NCBI GenBank assembly: GCA_000752215.1
Contig: CCFG01000008.1
Coordinates: forward strand, 62,607 to 126,606
DNA from: a bacterium MS4
GTDB taxonomy: Bacteria; Bacillota; Clostridia; Oscillospirales; Acutalibacteraceae
Length of the DNA stretch: 64,000 bases
Direction: 5' to 3'
The notes under the pieces are model-generated. The model worked only from the letters and a program-made list of their open reading frames with translations, did not search any database and was not told where the DNA came from. Positions 45,257-53,614 of this stretch are shown here, piece by piece. The translations under genes were made by a program, and so were the position numbers. Position 1 is the first letter of the stretch. Each line of letters opens with the position of its first letter.

Positions 45257-46250
45257 ACAATCGATCAGGGCGCAAAAAAGAATAGCAATCATGCTGCTTC
45301 TGCTCCTGCTGATGACGGGAGTCGGCATTCTGGGCGGGTCGGCAAAAATATCCCTTGCGGATTTCCGCGAACTGCTTTCCGGGCAGGAGGTGACGGCTGC
45401 CGGACGGATTATTCTTTATGTCCGTCTGCCCCGGGTGGCGGGCGCCGTCATTGCGGGAATGGCTCTGGCTGTGGCGGGTGCCGTAATCCAGACCGTGTTG
45501 AACAATCCGCTCGCCGGGCCGAATATTATCGGCGTAAACTCCGGCGCCGGATTCGCGGTGGTCCTGTGCGGCATTCTGCTGCCGAAATCGTATGCCGCTC
45601 TTCCGGCAGCCGCGTTCGCAGGGGCTTTCGTCACGGTTCTGTTTGTCTTTTACCTCGGGAAAAAGACCGGTTCCTCCAAAATAACGCTGGTTCTTGCAGG
45701 TGTCGCGATCAACAGCTTTCTGAACGGGGCGACGGACGCGGTCAATACGCTCAGCGAGGAATCTCTGATTTCGGCCAACGCGTTTAAAATCGGGGGATTA
45801 AACGGAGTCAACGCCCAGGTTCTGAAATATGCGTCCGTCATTGTCGTGGTCGCCGTTCTGGCGGTGCTGCTGTTCCACAACGAGCTGGAGGTGCTGTCGC
45901 TGGGGGAAGAAACGGCAAAAACGCTGGGGCTGCCGGTTTCCTTTTACCGCTTTCTGTTCCTGATGCTGGCGGCGGTTCTGTCCGGCGCGGCGGTCAGCTT
46001 CGCCGGGCTTCTGGGGTTTGTGGGGCTGATTATTCCTCACATCGCAAGATTCCTGGTAGGGGAGGAATCGAAGTACTTTATTCTGTCCTCCGCCGTTCTG
46101 GGCGCGCTGTTCCTGCTGATCTGCGATTATATAGCCAGGACCTGCTTCGCCCCGTTTGAGCTGCCGGTGGGGATTATCTTATCCTTTGTGGGCGCGCCGT
46201 TCTTTGTCTGGCTGCTGTTCCGCCGGAAAAGGGGGAGCCGCAATGCTTAG
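45243..46250 (+). CDS. ABC importer permease (FecCD/BtuC family)
   Basis: A 335-residue membrane protein with about nine to ten helices. Family stretches are LPRVAGAVIAGMALAVAGAVIQTVLNNPLAGPNIIGVNSGAG, here seen in parts, LVLAGVAINSF and GLLGFVGLIIPHIARFL, the coupling segment. It overlaps the binding-protein gene by 14 bases. Probable corrinoid importer by context. Confidence 0.88.
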   Translation: MEKSRQSIRAQKRIAIMLLLLLLMTGVGILGGSAKISLADFRELLSGQEVTAAGRIILYVRLPRVAGAVIAGMALAVAGAVIQTVLNNPLAGPNIIGVNSGAGFAVVLCGILLPKSYAALPAAAFAGAFVTVLFVFYLGKKTGSSKITLVLAGVAINSFLNGATDAVNTLSEESLISANAFKIGGLNGVNAQVLKYASVIVVVAVLAVLLFHNELEVLSLGEETAKTLGLPVSFYRFLFLMLAAVLSGAAVSFAGLLGFVGLIIPHIARFLVGEESKYFILSSAVLGALFLLICDYIARTCFAPFELPVGIILSFVGAPFFVWLLFRRKRGSRNA

Positions 46251-47025
46251 GCTGGAGAACGTCTCCGCAGGCTACGGAAAGGTGCCTGTGATCAGAGAAA
46301 TTAACGCGGAGTTTGAAAAAGGCCGGATCACCACCATCGTAGGGCCGAACGGAAGCGGGAAAAGCACCCTGCTGAAGGCGGCGGTCCATCTCTGCGAGGT
46401 GCAGGAGGGGACAGTGTACCTGAAAGGGAAAAAAAGGGAGGAAATCGGCAGCCGGGAGTTTGCGCAGCAGGTTTCGTATTTGCCGCAAAGCCACACCGCC
46501 GGGGCGATTACCGTCGGCAGAATGGTGCTGCACGGCAGGTTTCCCTACCTTTCCTATCCCAGGCATTACGGCAAAGAGGATTATGAGTTCTGCCGCAAAG
46601 CGATGGAGAAAATCGGCATCCTGCCGCTGCGGGACAAGAAGGTGGACGAGCTTTCCGGCGGACAGAGGCAGAAGGTCTATCTGGCAATGGCTCTTTCGGG
46701 GGAAACGGACGTGTTTCTGTTCGACGAACCGACCACTTATCTGGATATCCGCTATCAGCTGGAGCTGCTGCAGCTCATGGAACAGCTGAAAGAGCAGGGG
46801 AAAGCGGTGGTAACGGTTTTGCACGACCTGGATATCGCCATGCGGGTTTCGGATTCCATGATTGTCATGCAGGACGGGAAAATCGTCCAAACGGGGTCCC
46901 CGGAGGAGATCCAGTCGAGCGGGATGATCGAAAGGGTTTTTCAGATCACGGCGCAGAGCTTTGTGGATCAAGAGGGAAAAAAGCATTTTTATTTTGAACA
47001 GCAGGAAAGGCAAAGGGAGAAATGA
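46243..47025 (+). CDS. ABC importer ATPase (FecE/BtuD family)
   Basis: A 260-residue ATPase. Walker A is GPNGSGKSTLL near residue 36, the signature LSGGQRQKV, Walker B VFLFDEPTTYLD, switch histidine LHDLDIAM. ATG 46243 overlaps the permease end and follows GGGGGAG. The longer upstream reading is inside the permease. It completes the BtuFCD-like importer. Confidence 0.9.
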   Translation: MLRLENVSAGYGKVPVIREINAEFEKGRITTIVGPNGSGKSTLLKAAVHLCEVQEGTVYLKGKKREEIGSREFAQQVSYLPQSHTAGAITVGRMVLHGRFPYLSYPRHYGKEDYEFCRKAMEKIGILPLRDKKVDELSGGQRQKVYLAMALSGETDVFLFDEPTTYLDIRYQLELLQLMEQLKEQGKAVVTVLHDLDIAMRVSDSMIVMQDGKIVQTGSPEEIQSSGMIERVFQITAQSFVDQEGKKHFYFEQQERQREK

Positions 47026-47756
47026 GTAAAATTTTATACGGAATCGGAGTGGGTCCGGGCGACCCCGAACTGCTGACAATCAAGGCGCTGCGGTGTATTG
47101 GGGAAAGCGATGTCGTCGTTCTTCCGGCGGAAAGACGGGAAGAATGCTACGCCTATCAGATCGTCAAACAGGCCTGCCCTAAGATAGAAGAAAAAGAAAT
47201 TTCCTGTCTGCCCTTTCCGATGGTCAAGGAAAAAGCGCTGTTAAAGAAGGCGCATGATGAAATATATGAAAAAATTGAGAGCTTTCTCCGTGCGGGCAAG
47301 ACAGTCGCCTTTCTCACCATCGGCGACCCCTGCGTCTATTCCACCTACAGCTATGTGCACAGCAGGGTTCTGGAAAGCGGAGGCAGGGCCGTCCTTATTA
47401 ACGGCGTGCCCTCCTTCTGCGCGGCCGCGGCCGCGCTCGGCATTTCTCTGGGCGGCAATCGGGATGAAATCCATATTATTCCCGCTTCCTACGAACTCGG
47501 ACATACCCTGAGCCTTCAGGGAACGAAAATTTACATGAAATCCGGAAAAAGGCTGGCGGAGCTGAAGCAAATGCTGGTGGAATGTCCGAAAGCCGATCAG
47601 CTGGAGGTTTTCTCCGTTTCCAACTGTGGAATGGAAAACGAGACCGTCCGCATCGGGGCGGAAAATCTCGACCCGGAAAGCGGCTATCTGACAATTGTCA
47701 TCGTAAAGGAAAGAGCGAAAGGGAACATTGCCCCCGACAGCGGGAAGGAAGAATGA
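47022..47756 (+). CDS. cbiL: Cobalt-precorrin-2 C20-methyltransferase
   Basis: A 244-residue tetrapyrrole methyltransferase. It opens KILYGIGVGPGDPELLTIKA and has VVLPA, TIGDPCVYSTYSYVH and GVPSFCAAAAALG, typical of CbiL/CobI. It acts right after CbiK but is encoded last, after the importer genes. Four-base overlap with the ATPase gene. Confidence 0.94.
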   Translation: MSKILYGIGVGPGDPELLTIKALRCIGESDVVVLPAERREECYAYQIVKQACPKIEEKEISCLPFPMVKEKALLKKAHDEIYEKIESFLRAGKTVAFLTIGDPCVYSTYSYVHSRVLESGGRAVLINGVPSFCAAAAALGISLGGNRDEIHIIPASYELGHTLSLQGTKIYMKSGKRLAELKQMLVECPKADQLEVFSVSNCGMENETVRIGAENLDPESGYLTIVIVKERAKGNIAPDSGKEE

Positions 47757-47811
47757 TCCGGGCCTGACGGTATTCCCCGACGCGGTTTCTGCAGGATGAA
47801 TCTTACGCAAA

Positions 47812-47850
47812 AAAGCTCCCGATAGAACACTATCGGGAGCTTTGCTATAT
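47812..47850 (+). terminator. Terminator at the end of the cobalamin operon
   Basis: AAAGCTCCCGATAG and CTATCGGGAGCTTT are a perfect 14-base inverted repeat with a four-base loop. The T-run is short (TTTG), but the A-run before the stem makes it usable from both strands. Confidence 0.85.
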
Positions 47851-47896
47851 TTGTTTTCAGCTATTTTTCAACATCGCCAAATCCGTCTTCCTGTGG

Positions 47897-47902
47897 TATA
47901 CT
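47897..47902 (+). promoter_or_regulatory. Extended -10 promoter of the DUF4180 gene
   Basis: TGGTATACT carries a TG one base before TATACT, an extended -10 box, 47 bases before the start of the gene. No -35 box is evident. Confidence 0.4.
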
Positions 47903-47948
47903 GGCTTGGAAAAAGATTACCAAAACAGACATTTTAAGGAGAAAGTAT

Positions 47949-48314
47949 ATGAATACCCAGATCAAAGAAAAAAACGGCGTTAAAATAGCGGCGGTGAGCA
48001 GCGGGGAAACGCTGATTTCCGACGGCCAGTCCGCTTTGGACTGGATGATGTCTGTTCAGTATGAAACGGGATGCAGCCGCATTGCGCTCAACAAAGAAGC
48101 GATTGCCGACGGTTTCTTTATTTTAAGTTCCGGTGTGGCGGGAGAAATTCTGCAGAAATTTATCAATTATCATATCAAATTCGCAGTCTACGGCGATTTT
48201 TCAAAATACACCAGCAAACCGCTCAGGGATTTTATTTATGAAAGCAATCAGGGGAGAGATATTTTCTTTGTACCGACCGAAGAGGATGCCGTGGAAAAGC
48301 TTGGCGGCGTATAA
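47949..48314 (+). CDS. DUF4180 domain protein
   Basis: A 121-residue cytoplasmic protein matching DUF4180 by its overall pattern: an early SSGETLISDGQSALDWMM, RIALNKEAI, then ILQKFINYHIKFAVYGDFSKYTSKPLRDFIYESN and a late VPTEEDAVEKL. Function is not known; the fold has been compared with STAS-like regulators, which is only suggestive. TAAGGAG precedes the ATG. It ends two bases from the convergent Nim-like gene. Confidence 0.8.
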   Translation: MNTQIKEKNGVKIAAVSSGETLISDGQSALDWMMSVQYETGCSRIALNKEAIADGFFILSSGVAGEILQKFINYHIKFAVYGDFSKYTSKPLRDFIYESNQGRDIFFVPTEEDAVEKLGGV

Positions 48315-48316
48315 AT

Positions 48317-48787
48317 TTATAAATGCTCCTTGCAGGCCAGCTCCCTGACCTCCAGCTTAAAGACGGCGACGGCCCTGACAGCGGCGTCCGGAAAACTCCA
48401 GTCGCTTTTTTCGGAATAATGCCCCATAATCAGCTGCAGGGCGGCTCTTTTTTCCGTGTCGTCCGTGACGATACTGACCGTTCCGTCGCCGATCACGCTT
48501 TGGTAGCGGAAGGAATAATTACAGGCCGTTTCTCCGTCGGCTACCTCGTGGCTTGTGTCCAGCTCAAAGCCGGCACGGCCGGTCCGGTTGATCAAGTCGA
48601 TTTTTCTGCCTTCCTTTGCCCCGTGAAAATAGAAGCTTCTCTTTTCCCCTTTGACCTCGTATCCAAAGTTGAGGGGAACGATGTAAACTCCGTTTTCATC
48701 GGCAAAACCCAGCCGGCAGCAGTCGCAGGCCATGATGATCCCGTCGATCTTCTGCAAATCTGTGATTTCCCTTTCTTTTCTTCTCAT
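48317..48787 (-). CDS. Pyridoxamine 5'-phosphate oxidase-like (Nim-type) flavoprotein
   Basis: A 156-residue split-barrel flavin-binding protein. It opens MRRKEREITD and has IIMACDCCRLGFADENGVYIVPLNFGY, in part, SFYFHGAKEGRKIDL and YQSVIGDGTVSIV, features of the NimA/antibiotic-resistance group. Such proteins bind FMN; few have known substrates. ATG 48787 follows GGAGG; the reading from 48817 lacks a ribosome site. Confidence 0.85.
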   Translation of the reverse strand: MRRKEREITDLQKIDGIIMACDCCRLGFADENGVYIVPLNFGYEVKGEKRSFYFHGAKEGRKIDLINRTGRAGFELDTSHEVADGETACNYSFRYQSVIGDGTVSIVTDDTEKRAALQLIMGHYSEKSDWSFPDAAVRAVAVFKLEVRELACKEHL

Positions 48788-49023
48788 AATGACAGCCTCC
48801 GTTTTTTTATTTTCCAATTGATAGATTTTTTTGAAATTTCAGGCTTTCCATAGGCTGAAAAAGCTCATGGGATCATAGCCATCCTGTTTTATTCAGATTT
48901 CAGTATTTAAAAATTTTCCCATTTCCTGTTGTAAAAAACCGTTCAGTGGACAAAATACTTTCGGAAGTCAATATTTTTCCGACTTTCCATTAAAAAGTTC
49001 AATAAAACAGGAGATGCAAAAAA

Positions 49024-49251
49024 ATGTATAACGATAATAAAGAAATACAGGACGCCAAAAAGGCAAATCAAAAAGCGAAGCAGGGCAGTACGTCTGGCTA
49101 TTCCAATTCGATTGATCCTCTTCAGGAAGCCAGACAGCTGAATTCGCAGTCTGCCAATTCCGGTTCCGGCTCCAACTCTGGCAACTCCGGGACAAGCGGC
49201 ACGGAAGAAGCAAAACAGCTGAATCAGAAATCAAGGAAAAACAAAAAGTAA
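49024..49251 (+). CDS. Small repeat protein resembling gamma-type small acid-soluble spore protein
   Basis: A 75-residue, low-complexity, Lys/Gln/Asn/Ser-rich protein. Three imperfect repeats are visible: IQDAKKANQKAK, LQEARQLNSQSA and TEEAKQLNQKSR, separated by a Ser/Gly/Asn linker. The repeats resemble AQQVRKQNQQSA of gamma-type SASPs such as SspE. AGGAGA precedes the ATG and a terminator follows, so it is a free-standing gene. The match is by pattern only. Confidence 0.6.
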   Translation: MYNDNKEIQDAKKANQKAKQGSTSGYSNSIDPLQEARQLNSQSANSGSGSNSGNSGTSGTEEAKQLNQKSRKNKK

Positions 49252-49273
49252 TTTCCGTCCATTCCAGCTTATA

Positions 49274-49323
49274 AAAGTCACGCGGGGTGTTTTTTTGACG
49301 CCGTGCGTGACTTTATTTTATTC
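49274..49323 (+). terminator. Terminator after the SASP-like gene
   Basis: AAAGTCACGC (49274-49283) and GCGTGACTTT (49305-49314) form a ten-base stem, followed by ATTTTATT. The following 150 bases up to the pyrB promoter contain no recognisable gene. Confidence 0.85.
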
Positions 49324-49480
49324 GATCACCGCTCGTTTGTCCAGAGAATCAGCCGGAAAACGCCCTGTTTTTGCAAAATATTCCGCCGGGATGGAGCGGA
49401 ACAATTTCGGCTTTCCGCCGATTGGATACATTTTATAACAAATTGATTCGTGAATGAGCTATGTTTATGGATTGTCTCTA

Positions 49481-49509
49481 TAGACAGGGGCAAAACGGTA
49501 GTGTATACT
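49481..49509 (+). promoter_or_regulatory. Promoter of pyrBI
   Basis: TAGACA (49481-49486), a 17-base spacer and TATACT (49504-49509). TGTCT and AGACA flank the -35 as an inverted repeat (49474-49485 region), a possible operator. Confidence 0.65.
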
Positions 49510-49541
49510 AACAAATAAAATTTATCCGTATGCTTTGTCAG

Positions 49542-49577
49542 GCACACTTTGAATCCGCTTCAAGGTGTGCTTCTTTT
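49542..49577 (+). promoter_or_regulatory. Terminator-like attenuator before pyrB
   Basis: GCACACTTTGAA (49542-49553) pairs with TTCAAGGTGTGC (49559-49570) with one mismatch and is followed by TTCTTTT. It lies between the promoter and pyrB, 36 bases before the start, a layout like the E. coli pyrBI attenuator. No PyrR-binding sequence was recognised. Confidence 0.6.
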
Positions 49578-49613
49578 GGGAAATCCGGGTAAATTGGAAG
49601 CATGGAGGTATTT

Positions 49614-50534
49614 ATGAGACATTTGATCGACCCTCTGGATCTATCGGTCGCTGAAATCGGCCGGCTTTTGGATTTGGCGGACAGAATCGCTGAAAATCCT
49701 AAAAAATATTCTCAGGTCTGTTCGGGAAAAAAATTAGCGACTTTATTTTATGAGCCTAGTACACGCACCCGGTTAAGCTTTGAAGCTGCAATGCTTAATA
49801 TGGGGGGCAGTGTATTAGGCTTTTCTTCTGCGGACAGCAGCTCCGCCTCGAAAGGCGAAAGCGTAGCCGACACCATCCGTGCGGTATCCTGTTATGCCGA
49901 TATCTGTGCGATCCGCCACCCAAAGGAAGGCGCCCCGTTAAGGGCTTCCGGCTATTCCAGGATCCCGGTCATCAACGCGGGCGACGGCGGGCATCAGCAT
50001 CCGACGCAGACGCTGACCGATTTAATGACGATCCGGGAGAAAAAACACAGATTGAATCATTTAACAATTGGACTGTGCGGCGATTTAAAATTTGGCCGTA
50101 CGGTTCATTCTTTAATTAAGGCGCTTTCCAGATACGAGGACATCCGTTTTATCCTGATTTCCCCCGAAGAGCTCCGGGTGCCGGATTACATCATCGACAA
50201 TGTCCTGAAGGCGCAGAATATCCCGTACCGGGAAGTGGAAAATATAGAAAACGTGATTTCCGGGCTCGACATTCTCTATATGACAAGGGTACAGAAGGAG
50301 CGCTTTTTCAACGAAGAGGATTACATCCGGTTAAAGGACAGCTATATTCTGACTGCGGCGAAAATGAAAAACGCGAAGCCGGACATGGCCGTTCTGCATC
50401 CGCTGCCGCGCGTGAATGAAATTGCGCTGGAGGTGGACGACGACCCGCGGGCAGCGTATTTCGATCAGGTTCAAAACGGGGTCTATGTGAGGATGGCGCT
50501 GATGATGACGCTTCTGGAGGTGGAACATGCTTAA
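49614..50534 (+). CDS. pyrB: Aspartate carbamoyltransferase, catalytic chain
   Basis: A 306-residue enzyme making carbamoyl aspartate for pyrimidines. The carbamoyl-phosphate loop is [16 protein letters not shown] near residue 45, [12 protein letters not shown] near 130 and [10 protein letters not shown] near 260. ATG 49614 follows GGAGG by five bases; the ATG at 49602 overlaps that site. It overlaps pyrI by eight bases, so catalytic and regulatory chains are cotranslated. Confidence 0.95.
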   Translation: MRHLIDPLDLSVAEIGRLLDLADRIAENPKKYSQVCSGKKLATLFYEPSTRTRLSFEAAMLNMGGSVLGFSSADSSSASKGESVADTIRAVSCYADICAIRHPKEGAPLRASGYSRIPVINAGDGGHQHPTQTLTDLMTIREKKHRLNHLTIGLCGDLKFGRTVHSLIKALSRYEDIRFILISPEELRVPDYIIDNVLKAQNIPYREVENIENVISGLDILYMTRVQKERFFNEEDYIRLKDSYILTAAKMKNAKPDMAVLHPLPRVNEIALEVDDDPRAAYFDQVQNGVYVRMALMMTLLEVEHA

Positions 50535-50970
50535 CATTGACAGCCTGGAAAAAGGGATCGTTCTGGACCACATCCGCGCGGGCAGCAGCATGAAAATCTA
50601 TGATCTGCTGCATCTGGCCAATCTGGACTGCTGTGTCGCCGTGATTAAAAACGCAAAGAGCAGCAAGTTCGGAAAGAAGGATATTATCAAAATTGAGGGT
50701 ACGGCCGACATCGACCTGGATGTTTTGGGCTACATCGACCATAACATTACCGTCAACATCATTGACAATGGAAAAATTATAGAAAAGAAGCAGCTGGTAC
50801 TTCCCAAAATCCTTAGAAATGTGATCAAATGCAAAAATCCAAGGTGCATCACAAGCGTGGAAGAAGAAATCGACCATGTTTTCCGCCTCACCGACGGCAA
50901 CACCCAACGGTACCGGTGCATTTACTGCGAGCAGGAATATCAGGATAAAACGGAGGGTACGGCAGGATAA
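50527..50970 (+). CDS. pyrI: Aspartate carbamoyltransferase regulatory chain
   Basis: A 147-residue regulatory subunit. The N-terminal allosteric domain has [10 protein letters not shown] and KIYDLLHL, and the C-terminal zinc domain has four cysteines in CKNPRC and CIYC. With PyrB it would form the E. coli-type dodecamer inhibited by CTP. This arrangement is found in several Clostridia instead of PyrR-linked unregulated PyrB. Confidence 0.94.
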   Translation: MLNIDSLEKGIVLDHIRAGSSMKIYDLLHLANLDCCVAVIKNAKSSKFGKKDIIKIEGTADIDLDVLGYIDHNITVNIIDNGKIIEKKQLVLPKILRNVIKCKNPRCITSVEEEIDHVFRLTDGNTQRYRCIYCEQEYQDKTEGTAG

Positions 50971-50990
50971 TCCGGCCGCACTTTTGCACC

Positions 50991-51026
50991 GCAGGTTCAG
51001 AACAGTTTGTTTTGGACCTGCTTTTC
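50991..51026 (+). terminator. Terminator after pyrI
   Basis: GCAGGTTC (50991-50998) and GGACCTGC (51014-51021) form an eight-base stem with one G-T pair, followed by TTTT. Confidence 0.7.
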
Positions 51027-51113
51027 ATTCATAAGGGAATCCGGCTGACAAACTTGTTAAATAAACTCGCGGACCGCTAATTTGACATTTAATTTTCCTT
51101 TTGCTTTTCCCGG

Positions 51114-51142
51114 TTTACTCAATGTCCTCTCGGTGCTATTCT
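51114..51142 (+). promoter_or_regulatory. Promoter of aspA
   Basis: TTTACT (51114-51119), a 17-base spacer and TATTCT (51137-51142). It gives a leader of about 150 bases that contains the strong hairpin at 51188. Confidence 0.55.
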
Positions 51143-51187
51143 CATACAAGACCTACAGCAATTCTATTTCAGTTTGCGAGACAAAAC

Positions 51188-51222
51188 GCGTTCCTTCCCC
51201 GCCTTCGGCGGGGAAGGAACGC
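51188..51222 (+). promoter_or_regulatory. Perfect 16-base hairpin in the aspA leader
   Basis: The arms 51188-51203 and 51207-51222 are perfect complements, starting GCGTTCC and ending GGAACGC, with a three-base TTC turn. No T-run follows, so a terminator is unlikely. It may stabilise the message or act as a protein- or RNA-binding site. Confidence 0.7.
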
Positions 51223-51300
51223 AACCTTGGTGCATAATCAACTGGAAATGCTGTGAAGAATACAGATCACAATGCAATAGGGAAACAGGAGGAAATCAGG

Positions 51301-52689
51301 ATGGACACAAGAATGGAAAGCGATTCCATAGGCAGCATGGAAATCCCTTCGGACGCCTATTACGGCGTACAGACCCTGCGCGCAAAACAGAATTTCCATA
51401 TTACCGGACTTCGGATGAACGGCGAATTCATCAACAGTCTGGCGGAAATAAAGAAAGCGGCGGCGGTCACCAACCGCGACGCGGGAAACCTGGACCGAAA
51501 AATCGCGGAAGCGATCGTCTGCGCGTGCGATGAAATTCTCGCGGGGAAATGGCACGATCAGTTTATCGTGGACCCGATTCAGGGCGGCGCGGGTACGTCG
51601 GCCAATATGAACGCCAACGAAGTCATCGCAAACCGGTCTATTGAGCTGCTGCACGGGGTCAAAGGAGACTATTCGCTGGTTCATCCCAACGACCATGTCA
51701 ACATGTCCCAGTCGACAAACGACGTGTTTCCCACGGCGGCAAAGCTGACGGTGCTGAAGCTGATGCCGAAAATTACGGGCCAGCTGGACAGACTGAGGAA
51801 AGTGCTGGACAGAAAGGGAGTCGAGTTCGACGGAATTGTCAAAATGGGACGCACACAGCTGCAGGACGCGGTTCCCATCCGTCTCGGACAGTCTTTCCAC
51901 GCGTACGCGTCGGTGGTGGACCGCGACATCAGGCGGCTGGAAAAAGCGGAAAAGGAAATGCAGGCCGTCAATATGGGCGGTACGGCGGTCGGGACCGCCA
52001 TCAATGTCAGCCCCGGCTACCTGAAAAGCATTACGGAAAATATCCGCAGGCTGAGCGGGATCAAGGTGGAGCAGGCGCACGACCTCATCGACGCCACCCA
52101 GAATCTGGACGGGTTTGTTTCGGTCTCCAACGCCCTGAAAACCTGCGCCGTCAACCTTTCCAAAATGGCGAACGACCTGCGCCTGCTTTCCAGCGGGCCG
52201 AAGGCGGGGATCGCGGAGATCAACCTGCCCGCCAAGCAGAACGGTTCCTCCATTATGCCGGGAAAGGTCAATCCGGTCATTCCCGAGGTGGTGACTCAGG
52301 TGGCGTTCAATATTATCGGGAACGACATGGCTATCACCATGGCCGCCGAGGCCGGGCAGATGGAGCTGAACGCGTTCGAGCCCGTTTTGTTCTATAACCT
52401 GTTCGAGTCGCTCACGACTCTGGAAAACGCGGTCGGCACCTTTGTTGACAACTGTGTTTCGGGGATCACCGCCAATGAAAACCGCTGCAGGGAGCTGCTG
52501 GGGCAGAGCGTAGGGATCGCGACGGCGCTTTGTCCGTATATCGGCTACAAAAAGTCCGCGGAAATCGCTAAGCAGGCGCTGCGAACCGGCAGGCAGGTGG
52601 AGGAGATCGCGCTCGAGGACGGACTTCTCACAAAGCAGAGTCTGGACAGCATCCTCAATCCGAACACGATGACCCAGCCCAGAATGTAA
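51301..52689 (+). CDS. aspA: Aspartate ammonia-lyase
   Basis: A 462-residue member of the fumarase/aspartase superfamily. GSSIMPGKVNPV near residue 318 holds the catalytic serine loop, with MSQSTNDVFPTAA and GRTQLQDAVPI also present; together with TGLRMNGEFI and MNANEVIAN they favour aspartase over fumarase. It interconverts aspartate with fumarate and ammonia. ATG 51301 follows AGGAGG by eight bases; the longer reading from 51253 lacks a ribosome site. Confidence 0.93.
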   Translation: MDTRMESDSIGSMEIPSDAYYGVQTLRAKQNFHITGLRMNGEFINSLAEIKKAAAVTNRDAGNLDRKIAEAIVCACDEILAGKWHDQFIVDPIQGGAGTSANMNANEVIANRSIELLHGVKGDYSLVHPNDHVNMSQSTNDVFPTAAKLTVLKLMPKITGQLDRLRKVLDRKGVEFDGIVKMGRTQLQDAVPIRLGQSFHAYASVVDRDIRRLEKAEKEMQAVNMGGTAVGTAINVSPGYLKSITENIRRLSGIKVEQAHDLIDATQNLDGFVSVSNALKTCAVNLSKMANDLRLLSSGPKAGIAEINLPAKQNGSSIMPGKVNPVIPEVVTQVAFNIIGNDMAITMAAEAGQMELNAFEPVLFYNLFESLTTLENAVGTFVDNCVSGITANENRCRELLGQSVGIATALCPYIGYKKSAEIAKQALRTGRQVEEIALEDGLLTKQSLDSILNPNTMTQPRM

Positions 52690-52742
52690 AGGGATTCACC
52701 CTGTCTGGCACGGAAATTCTTTTTAAGAATGGCGGGAAAAGG

Positions 52743-52771
52743 TTGACGCGGTATCCGCCCGGGGTTAGAAT
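52743..52771 (+). promoter_or_regulatory. Promoter of cutC
   Basis: TTGACG (52743-52748), a 17-base spacer and TAGAAT (52766-52771), 44 bases before the start of cutC. Confidence 0.65.
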
Positions 52772-52814
52772 GAGAAAAGAAATTTCGTATCATAAAATGG
52801 ATGGAGGACCCGGA

Positions 52815-53561
52815 ATGAAGGATTACATTTTAGAGGGGTGCGTCGATTCGGTGGAATCCGCCGTGGCCGCGCAGGCGGGCGGCGCGAACCGCCTGGAGCT
52901 GTGCGCCAACCTGATTATCGGCGGCACCACGCCGGACATCAATTTGTTCCTTGCGGTGCGAGAAAAGGTTTCCATTAAAATCAATGTGCTGATTAGGCCC
53001 CGCTTCGGCGATTTTTGTTATACGGACGACGAATTCGGCATTATCAAGAAGGATGTTGAATTGTTCCGGAAGCAGGGCGCGGACGGTGTCGTCATCGGGG
53101 TGCTGAAAGCGGACGGCAGCCTCGACCTTCCAAGGATGAAAGAGCTGATGGAAGCCGCGGGGGACATGAGCGTCACGCTGCACCGCGCGTTCGACGTCAG
53201 CAGGGACCCGTTCCAGACACTGCAGGACGCGAAGAATCTTCATATCGGTACGATCCTGACTTCCGGCCAGAAGAATACCTGCTATGAGGGCCGGCAGCTG
53301 CTCGCACAGCTGGTGGAGAAGGCAGCCGGGGAGATCGATATTCTGGTCGGCAGCGGGGTGAACAGCGCGCAGCTTTCGGAAATGGCCGCCGTGACCAAGG
53401 CGAAATCGTTCCATCTTTCCGGTAAGGTCAATGTGGAGAGCGCAATGACCTATCGCAAGGAGGACGTCAGCATGGGCCTGCCGCTGATGAGCGAATTCAT
53501 CATTTACCGCACGGATGCGGGCGAAATCGCAAAGGTGAGGGATATTTTACAGAGCCTGTAG
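52815..53561 (+). CDS. cutC: CutC family protein
   Basis: A 248-residue TIM-barrel protein. It opens YILEGCVDSVESAVAAQAGGANRLELC, in part, and has IRPRFGDFCY, GVLKADGSLD, TLHRAFDV and LVGSGVNSAQL, all CutC marks. It was first linked to copper handling in E. coli, but its real role remains unsettled. ATG 52815 follows GGAGG; earlier starts overlap the promoter. Confidence 0.9.
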   Translation: MKDYILEGCVDSVESAVAAQAGGANRLELCANLIIGGTTPDINLFLAVREKVSIKINVLIRPRFGDFCYTDDEFGIIKKDVELFRKQGADGVVIGVLKADGSLDLPRMKELMEAAGDMSVTLHRAFDVSRDPFQTLQDAKNLHIGTILTSGQKNTCYEGRQLLAQLVEKAAGEIDILVGSGVNSAQLSEMAAVTKAKSFHLSGKVNVESAMTYRKEDVSMGLPLMSEFIIYRTDAGEIAKVRDILQSL

Positions 53562-53614
53562 GGCGGCCGGATTCAAGCCGGCGCACCTGTGTTTCTGCTG
53601 TGGGGGGACGTGGA

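Noticed and set aside
52706-52721. TGGCAC with downstream TTCTT before cutC, resembling a sigma-54 promoter
   Set aside because: The -12 element lacks the invariant GC, and a good TTGACG-17-TAGAAT promoter lies just downstream.
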